Below are positions 23,724 to 28,446 of a DNA stretch of 28,446 nucleotides, one piece after another. Under the pieces are notes generated by a model. That model saw nothing but the letters and a program-made list of their open reading frames with translations. It ran no database searches and was not told the DNA's origin. The number at the start of each line of letters is the position of its first letter. Positions within the stretch are counted from its first letter, which is position 1. Source of the stretch: JBJXFK01 sp046155505 (GTDB lineage Bacteria > Planctomycetota > Phycisphaerae > UBA1845 > Fen-1342); the NCBI GenBank assembly GCA_046155505.1, contig JBJXFK010000116.1, positions 1-28,446 on the forward strand, given 5' to 3'. A program made the position numbers and the translations under genes.

Positions 23724-24575
23724 ATGGATCACACGGGACACACCACCGGTCTGCGCACGCTACTCGCGGGTCTGCTCGCGGCGGGCGCGATTTCGAGCGC
23801 GAACGCGGCAGTCATCCGCTCAGCCAGCGGCCTTGACGCGGCCAGCATCACCGGCGCGCTGAATGACTTCCGCGCCGATCTCGGCACGCTGAACCCCAAC
23901 AGTCCCGGCTCGCTCGGCAGCGGGCGGCGCGAGATCAATTGGGACGCCGTGCCGGATTCGTTCTCGGCCCCCAACCTGTTGCCGGCCGACTTTTTCAACG
24001 GTGCCGCTGCGCCTCGCGCTCGCGGCGCGGTGTTCAGCACCCCGGGCAGCGGTTTCGCGGTCAGCGCGGACAGCGACAACCCGACCGCCACGCCGCGCGA
24101 TTTTGCGAACATCAACAGCTCGTATGCCGATCAGTTCGAGCAGTTCAGTCCGCAGCGTCTGTTCACCGCGCTGGGCAGCAACGAGACCGAGGTTCGCTTC
24201 TTCATCCCCGGCAGCAACACGCCGGCACTGACGCGCGGCTTTGGCGCGATCTTCAGCGACGTGGATGTCACCGGCAACGCCCGCATCGAATATTACGACG
24301 CGGCCAATCAACTGCTGCTCAGCCAGGATGTGCTCGGAACGGCGGGCCTCGCGACGTTTAGCTTCCTCGGCGCGTCGTTCGACAACGCGATCGTGGCTCG
24401 CGTGAAAATCGTCAGCGGCACACACGCCCTCGACGCGGACAACAACGACAACCCGCTCAATGGTGTCGATGTCGCGGTGATGGATGACTTCGTCTACGGC
24501 GAGCCGGTCGTGCCGGAGCCGGCGACGCTCTCGCTACTGACAATCGGCGCGCTGGCGATGATGCGCCGACGCTAG
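23724..24575 (+). CDS. PEP-CTERM domain secreted protein
   Basis: A 283-residue protein. The N-terminal signal peptide LLAGLLAAGAISSANA is probably cut near residue 28. The C-terminus has the full PEP-CTERM sorting signal: VPEPATL, a hydrophobic helix and the basic end MMRRR. Such proteins are processed by an exosortase and delivered to the outer surface; no exosortase gene is in this window. The central domain is a beta-rich exported domain of unknown function. AGGAG ends eight bases before ATG 23724. It converges on the L,D-transpeptidase gene, with an inverted repeat between them. Confidence 0.9.
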   Translation: MDHTGHTTGLRTLLAGLLAAGAISSANAAVIRSASGLDAASITGALNDFRADLGTLNPNSPGSLGSGRREINWDAVPDSFSAPNLLPADFFNGAAAPRARGAVFSTPGSGFAVSADSDNPTATPRDFANINSSYADQFEQFSPQRLFTALGSNETEVRFFIPGSNTPALTRGFGAIFSDVDVTGNARIEYYDAANQLLLSQDVLGTAGLATFSFLGASFDNAIVARVKIVSGTHALDADNNDNPLNGVDVAVMDDFVYGEPVVPEPATLSLLTIGALAMMRRR

Positions 24576-24602
24576 AACGAGAAAGGCCGAAGGTTGAAGG
24601 TC

Positions 24603-24648
24603 GAAGGCCGAATGGAAGAGCGCACGGGCGCTCCGCCCTTCGGCCTTC
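24603..24648. terminator. Nested hairpin between convergent genes
   Basis: Outer arms GAAGGCCGAATGG (24603-24615) and CCCTTCGGCCTTC (24636-24648) pair with one mismatch, and an inner perfect stem GAGCGC/GCGCTC (24618-24633) caps it. It lies in the 115-base gap between two convergent genes and is flanked by further GAAGG/CCTTC-type repeats. It could end transcription from both sides, though a T-tract is lacking. Confidence 0.5.
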
Positions 24649-24690
24649 GGCATTTGGCACTCAACCTTCGACATTCCGCCTTCAGCCTTC

Positions 24691-25605
24691 TCAGTTGCCG
24701 ACAAAGCTCACGCTCGTCCCCACCTTCGTCCTTTGCCCGAGCCGCACAGCATCCCAGTTGGCGAGGCGGATGCAGCCGTGTGAGCCGGTTTTGCCGATGA
24801 GTTCGGGCCAGGGCGTGCCGTGAATGCCGTAGCCGGGCAGATCTAGGCCGATCCAGCAAAGGCCGACCGGGTTGCGCGGGCCGGGCATGATTTGCAGCAC
24901 GTGATCGACGTTTTTCACCTCGGGCCACATCTCGGGGCGAAACGTGTACTCGGGGTTTTGCACGACGACTTTCACGGCAGCGTCGCCGCGCGGTCGCTTC
25001 TCGGCGAATGCGGCGATCGAACAGTGCAGCAGCATGTTCACCTTGCCGCCGGCATCGCGGACGCGAATCACTTTCTCTTCGAGATCGACCTCGATTGACG
25101 ACACGTCGATATCCAGTCGCGACGGCCAGACGTTTGGGACGACGATCGCATCGCCGGTCTTCAGCCGCTCGAAATTCACACTGGGATTGAGTCGTTCGAT
25201 GGTCGCTTTCGATGCGTGCCCGCGTTCGGCGATCATGGCGAGGTTGGATTCGTATCGCGCGCGGGTTAGCGCGGCGCGCTTGTTCCAGTCCTCGGGAATC
25301 GGCCCGCCGACGTCGTCGAGGTCGCTCGCAGTGACGTTGTAGCGCACCGTGGCGGGGACGCTTGCGAGGTTGAGCGCGGCGCGAGTCTTGTCGTCAAGCT
25401 CGCCGGTCTCGCGCAGGCCGCTCCAAGTCTGGTAGGCATGAATGGCGATCTGTGTCTTGCGGCCGATTTTGCCGTCGATGATGCCGGGCGAGAACCCGGC
25501 CCGATCGAGGGCGGCTTGCAGCGCGATCTCAGGCTCGGTTGTTTGGGCCTGCGCCTGCGTCGCGAGCATGAGCGCGACGAAAAGCAAAACGGACAGCGTC
25601 CGCAT
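24691..25605 (-). CDS. L,D-transpeptidase (YkuD) with peptidoglycan-binding domain
   Basis: A 304-residue exported protein. The signal peptide ends near AQAQ (about residue 20). A peptidoglycan-binding type 1 domain follows (about 25-82, with GIIDGKIGRKTQIAI), then a LysM-like segment (about 155-185), and the YkuD catalytic domain at the C-terminus. The active site is present: IHGTP (His262) and SHGCIRLAN (His276, Cys278, Arg280). These enzymes form 3-3 cross-links in peptidoglycan or attach proteins to it, in the periplasm. GGAG six bases upstream favours ATG 25605 over ATG 25617, which itself overlaps that site. It is the second of two same-strand genes, 161 bases after the zinc-ribbon gene. 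Confidence 0.93.
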   Translation of the reverse strand: MRTLSVLLFVALMLATQAQAQTTEPEIALQAALDRAGFSPGIIDGKIGRKTQIAIHAYQTWSGLRETGELDDKTRAALNLASVPATVRYNVTASDLDDVGGPIPEDWNKRAALTRARYESNLAMIAERGHASKATIERLNPSVNFERLKTGDAIVVPNVWPSRLDIDVSSIEVDLEEKVIRVRDAGGKVNMLLHCSIAAFAEKRPRGDAAVKVVVQNPEYTFRPEMWPEVKNVDHVLQIMPGPRNPVGLCWIGLDLPGYGIHGTPWPELIGKTGSHGCIRLANWDAVRLGQRTKVGTSVSFVGN

Positions 25606-25766
25606 CGGCGACTCCATTCGCAACAGCGGGTTGGCGACCGGCGACTGCATCGCAGCTTGGACCGGCGTTCGTCGGGAAGGATAGCACGCAGTCAGGCTGG
25701 TCGCGACCCGTCGCGCAAGCGCTCCGAACGCGAAGCGCCAGCGAGTGCGTCTTCCCCGCTTCCCGT

Positions 25767-26879
25767 TCACCGCGCATTCGCCGCCGCGATCGCCCAGATT
25801 CCTCCACCGACCACAACCAAGATCGTCAGCACAAACGCCGCGATCTTTATCCAGCTATACGGCCGTTCGCCGCGGACTTCGCCGGTGCGGGCGTTGACCA
25901 GAAAGCGGAACGTCTTGTGGCGATAGCGGTAGGAGCTGATCCACAGCGGAAGCAGGACGTGCTTGAACGTGATGCGGTCATAGCGCACCTGCATCGAATC
26001 GATGCGCTGGTGGTCGCCGCCGATGTCGGATCGAATTGTCGCCTCGATTTTGGGCTTCATGATTTGCTTGGCCGTCTCGAAGCCCTCGGCCAGATCGATC
26101 TGGTAACTTTCGGCCCGAAAGCCGCTCAGATACTCGTCTGTGTACGGCACAAGCTGCTTCAAGTCCCACGGCTCCAGCGCGTCGGCCAGCGGGCGCGGCA
26201 ACGACTTGCTGGCCAGCACGAGCAAGTCGTCGAAGGTGTTGCCGACCACGCCGCTGGCGTGCGACCAGCGCGTACGGCGAACCTGTCGCGTTTTGGTGAC
26301 TGTGCGGCCGTTTTCGGCCGCGGTGTACGTCTCGGTGTCCCAATAATCGTCGCCGCGCTGGCCGGCGTAGCGCGTGGTTGTGCCCGTGTCGTATGTCCAA
26401 TAGGGCACATACATGCCCGCGAGGCGGTGATCGACGCGGGCGAACTGCTTGAGCGCGCCTGGCGCGAACCAAAGCGAGCGCAGCCATTTGCGAAATGACT
26501 CGAGCGCCTGTTCGCGCACAATTTTGAACGGCAACAGCGCCCGCGGTTTGATCAGGCGGCGACTTTTCGCAGTGGCGACGATGTCGGCCCCGCAATAGGG
26601 ACACGCGAACGCGGTCGCATTGGGCGGTTTCTCGATTTCGGCAGCACACGCGTCGCATTTCGAGCGCGTCACCTCGGCCACATCGGCCGAAGCGGCGAGT
26701 GCGGCGATCTGCTGGCGAAAATCGAGTTCCTCATGCGCCGCGGCGGCGGGTGCGGCTTGGGGAATGGTGGTCGTGTGCGAGCAATAGGGACATGTGAGCA
26801 TGCTCGTCCCGGGGGCGAACTCCAGCTTCGCCCCACACTGCCCACAAGGAAACCGCCGGTCTTGCTCTGCCGTGTTCAT
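25767..26879 (-). CDS. Double zinc-ribbon protein with C-terminal membrane anchor
   Basis: A 370-residue protein. Two zinc ribbons are at the N-terminus: Cys12/15/30/33 (CGQC and CPYC) and Cys75/78/93/96 (CDAC and CPYC). A ~240-residue middle region contains the blocks YVPYWTYDTGTTTRYAGQRG and VLLPLWISSYRY. A single transmembrane helix, roughly residues 342-368, ends the protein. There is no signal peptide, so the zinc ribbons probably face the cytosol. No function is established to my knowledge. The frame is open to 26924, but those extra codons come from the CACAGAG repeat, so MNTAEQD is chosen; no Shine-Dalgarno site is visible. Confidence 0.82.
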   Translation of the reverse strand: MNTAEQDRRFPCGQCGAKLEFAPGTSMLTCPYCSHTTTIPQAAPAAAAHEELDFRQQIAALAASADVAEVTRSKCDACAAEIEKPPNATAFACPYCGADIVATAKSRRLIKPRALLPFKIVREQALESFRKWLRSLWFAPGALKQFARVDHRLAGMYVPYWTYDTGTTTRYAGQRGDDYWDTETYTAAENGRTVTKTRQVRRTRWSHASGVVGNTFDDLLVLASKSLPRPLADALEPWDLKQLVPYTDEYLSGFRAESYQIDLAEGFETAKQIMKPKIEATIRSDIGGDHQRIDSMQVRYDRITFKHVLLPLWISSYRYRHKTFRFLVNARTGEVRGERPYSWIKIAAFVLTILVVVGGGIWAIAAANAR

Positions 26880-26892
26880 CGACGCAGAAGAT

Positions 26893-27069
26893 AACCACAG
26901 AGGCACAGAGACACAGAGGAGCACAGAGAGGATTTTTGGTGAATGCGAAAGGCAGACGAAGCGGTTGCTTGCGAGCTAACCGACACACCGTGGCGCGAGA
27001 CGCGGTCGAGCAGCTAAAAATTCAGGCTTCTGCCTCTGTGCTTCTCTGTGCCTCCGTGTCTCTGTGGTT
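26893..27069. repeat. CACAGAG-family inverted repeat pair
   Basis: The segment 26893-26928, built from repeated ACAGAG/CACAGAG units, matches the reverse complement of 27034-27069 at 32 of 36 positions. The arms enclose 105 bases. One arm ends at the stop codon of the downstream-coordinate gene (27069), and the other lies just before the zinc-ribbon gene's start. A shorter fragment of the same family is at 15181-15197. Confidence 0.85.
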
Positions 27070-28244
27070 CATTCTTTCTTTGCAGAGCGCGTCAGCTCGG
27101 GGAACGCCTCCTGCAGCGCAATCATCGAATACGCCGTCGTTAGCGCCGGGTGACCTTCCATCCAGCGGTCCTTTTCGTTCACCCAACTGCCGTCGTCTTT
27201 TTGCATCTTGCCGAGTTGTTCGACCAGTTCCGTCCGCCAGTCGCGGTCGCGACCCGATTTGTCGCGGATCACCGGCTCGCCGAAGGCGGCGAGCGCTCGG
27301 CCAAACGTCATGTAGTAATAGAAGAGCCCCTCGTGCGACTGCTTCTCGGGCATGCTCGGGTTGAATTCGAGCGTCCAGTTCGCACCGATCCAGCCAATCG
27401 CGGCTTGCACCCGCGGATCCTGCGTGGTCAGCCCGGCGTAGATCATGCTCTTGAAGCCGGCGTAGGTCATCGAGCCGTAAGTTCGCAATTCGGTGCGCTC
27501 GCCGACGGTGCGTTCGCCGGCTTTGCTTTCGCCGCCATTCGCGGGCGAGTAGATGAACCCGCCGTCGGTCGAGTCCTTGGCGAGCGGCTGGTCGTTGTGT
27601 TCGCCGAGCATTTGGCAGCGGCTGATGAAGATGAGGGCTTTCTTATACGCCGGGCTGTCTTTGACCAGACCGCTGTCGCGCAGGGCGTCCATCATGATGT
27701 TGACGTTCGAGAGGTCGGGGCGTTTTCCGTTGCCGTAGCCCGTGCCGCCGTACCAGGGATCGTCAATCGAGCGGCCCTCGCCCTCGTCCCATTGGCCCTC
27801 GACGAGTTGCTTTTGCATCTTCTCGATCAGCGGTTTGTGTTTTGGATCGTCGAGTGCGACCAACATGCTGAGCGCGACGCTCATCTCGTAATTCTTGATC
27901 AGGCCGTCCGGCGAATAGAGGCCGCCCTCTTCGCGCTCGGCCTTCAGCACGAACTCGACGCCGCGTTCGACGGATGGGTGTTTGCTGCCAAAGTCGGGAT
28001 GCCGGGCCAGCGCTCGAAGCGCGAGGGCGGAGATGCCGATGCCGGATTGGCCGGCCCACGCACCATCGGCGTCCTGCGAGTTGACAAGAAATTTAGCCCC
28101 GCGGTCGAGGAGTCTTTTCGCTTGCTCACGCGCCCGCTCGCGGCCCGCATCGGCCTTCTCAAGCGCGCGCGTCGCCGGCTGCGACTGCGCGATCGCGCTC
28201 GTCGTGATGAACATCATCGTTAGGATGGCCGCAATGCGTTGCAT
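27069..28244 (-). CDS. Secreted prenyltransferase/squalene-cyclase-like repeat protein
   Basis: A 391-residue protein. A Sec signal peptide (IAAILTMMFITTSAIAQ) is followed by helical repeats of the alpha/alpha-toroid type seen in squalene-hopene cyclases and prenyltransferases, with QW-like motifs: NSQDADGAWAG, DSTDGGFIYSPA, KMQKDDGSWVN. It lacks the acidic catalytic motif of true cyclases as far as I can see, and export makes a terpenoid role unlikely. Similar exported proteins are common in planctomycetes with no known function. AGAGG six bases upstream selects ATG 28244 over GTG 28259. Confidence 0.85.
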   Translation of the reverse strand: MQRIAAILTMMFITTSAIAQSQPATRALEKADAGRERAREQAKRLLDRGAKFLVNSQDADGAWAGQSGIGISALALRALARHPDFGSKHPSVERGVEFVLKAEREEGGLYSPDGLIKNYEMSVALSMLVALDDPKHKPLIEKMQKQLVEGQWDEGEGRSIDDPWYGGTGYGNGKRPDLSNVNIMMDALRDSGLVKDSPAYKKALIFISRCQMLGEHNDQPLAKDSTDGGFIYSPANGGESKAGERTVGERTELRTYGSMTYAGFKSMIYAGLTTQDPRVQAAIGWIGANWTLEFNPSMPEKQSHEGLFYYYMTFGRALAAFGEPVIRDKSGRDRDWRTELVEQLGKMQKDDGSWVNEKDRWMEGHPALTTAYSMIALQEAFPELTRSAKKE

Positions 28245-28284
28245 GGTGCACCTCTTCACTCGCTACTCGCTACTCAACACTTGT

Positions 28285-28446
28285 TCACGCATACCCCACA
28301 TCGTCGAGATCATCCTCGTCCATCCCGAAATGATGCCCGATTTCGTGCAGGACGGTAATGCGAATTTCCTCGACCAACTCGGCGTAAGACTCGCACATCG
28401 CGCACAGGTTGTCACGAAAAATGAAGATTCGATCCGGCATCGTCGA
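28285..28446 (-). CDS. Minimal zincin-type metallopeptidase, C-terminal part
   Basis: Only the last 53 codons are in the window; the N-terminus lies beyond position 28446. The fragment carries the zinc motif HEIGHH followed by FGMDEDDLDD, the hallmark of the small metallopeptidase family PF06262. It also has an internal CAMC pair. Function in the cell is not established for the family. It precedes the prenyltransferase-like gene on the same strand with a 40-base gap, so they may be co-transcribed. Confidence 0.85.
   Translation of the reverse strand, partial: STMPDRIFIFRDNLCAMCESYAELVEEIRITVLHEIGHHFGMDEDDLDDVGYA

Overview
The window reads as GC-rich chromosomal DNA from a planctomycete (Planctomycetota, PVC group). 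Supporting signs are secreted proteins with dockerin-type repeats, a PEP-CTERM protein, a giant Gre factor fused to a long N-terminal region (an architecture also known in Chlamydiae), a DUF3299 lipoprotein, a YD/RHS-repeat giant protein, and long gene-poor spacers packed with short palindromic and tandem repeats. The genus cannot be told from this sequence alone.

Layout. 1-4530 (+): an EF-G-like GTPase without the usual switch II histidine, a DUF3299 lipoprotein and a membrane-anchored repeat protein. 4552-6906 (-): a compact four-gene envelope operon (CxxCxGxG-rich probable lipoprotein, M48 metalloprotease lipoprotein, multi-pass membrane protein, small lipoprotein), with two of its junctions being TGATG stop/start overlaps. 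7336-9688 (+): a secreted dockerin-type protein, a decayed-looking spacer, and a lipoprotein with two CxxCH haem motifs. 10046-14716 (+): a promoter with phased upstream repeats, a giant dockerin/RHS protein whose best start codon is out of frame because of a 13-C run, and a stop/start-coupled 57-residue membrane protein. 14717-15519 is repeat-rich and non-coding. 15520-15884 encodes tmRNA (ssrA), tag ANNGMRLAA. 16136-17211 (-): moaC and a PTS IIA (ptsN-like) gene. 17334-19683 (+): a promoter, a leader terminator and the Gre fusion gene. 19798-21198 (+): an ion-transporter-superfamily antiporter. 21266-21808 (-): pyrE. 21951-24575 (+): a membrane protein and a PEP-CTERM protein. 24691-28446 (-): an L,D-transpeptidase, a double zinc-ribbon membrane protein, a secreted prenyltransferase/squalene-cyclase-like repeat protein and the end of a minimal zincin metallopeptidase.

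The genes are mostly unrelated housekeeping and envelope functions. Three places have structure beyond single genes. The first is the minus-strand envelope operon, a candidate protein quality-control or maturation module. The second is the RHS locus, with a possible contingency tract, phased promoter elements and a coupled membrane ORF that could be an immunity protein. The third is the gre leader, which carries a 12-bp stem plus T-tract that looks like an intrinsic attenuator. Several short repeat families recur within the window, including one ~58-bp unit present in inverted copies 13.7 kb apart and a twin-hairpin element found twice, each time at a stop codon.
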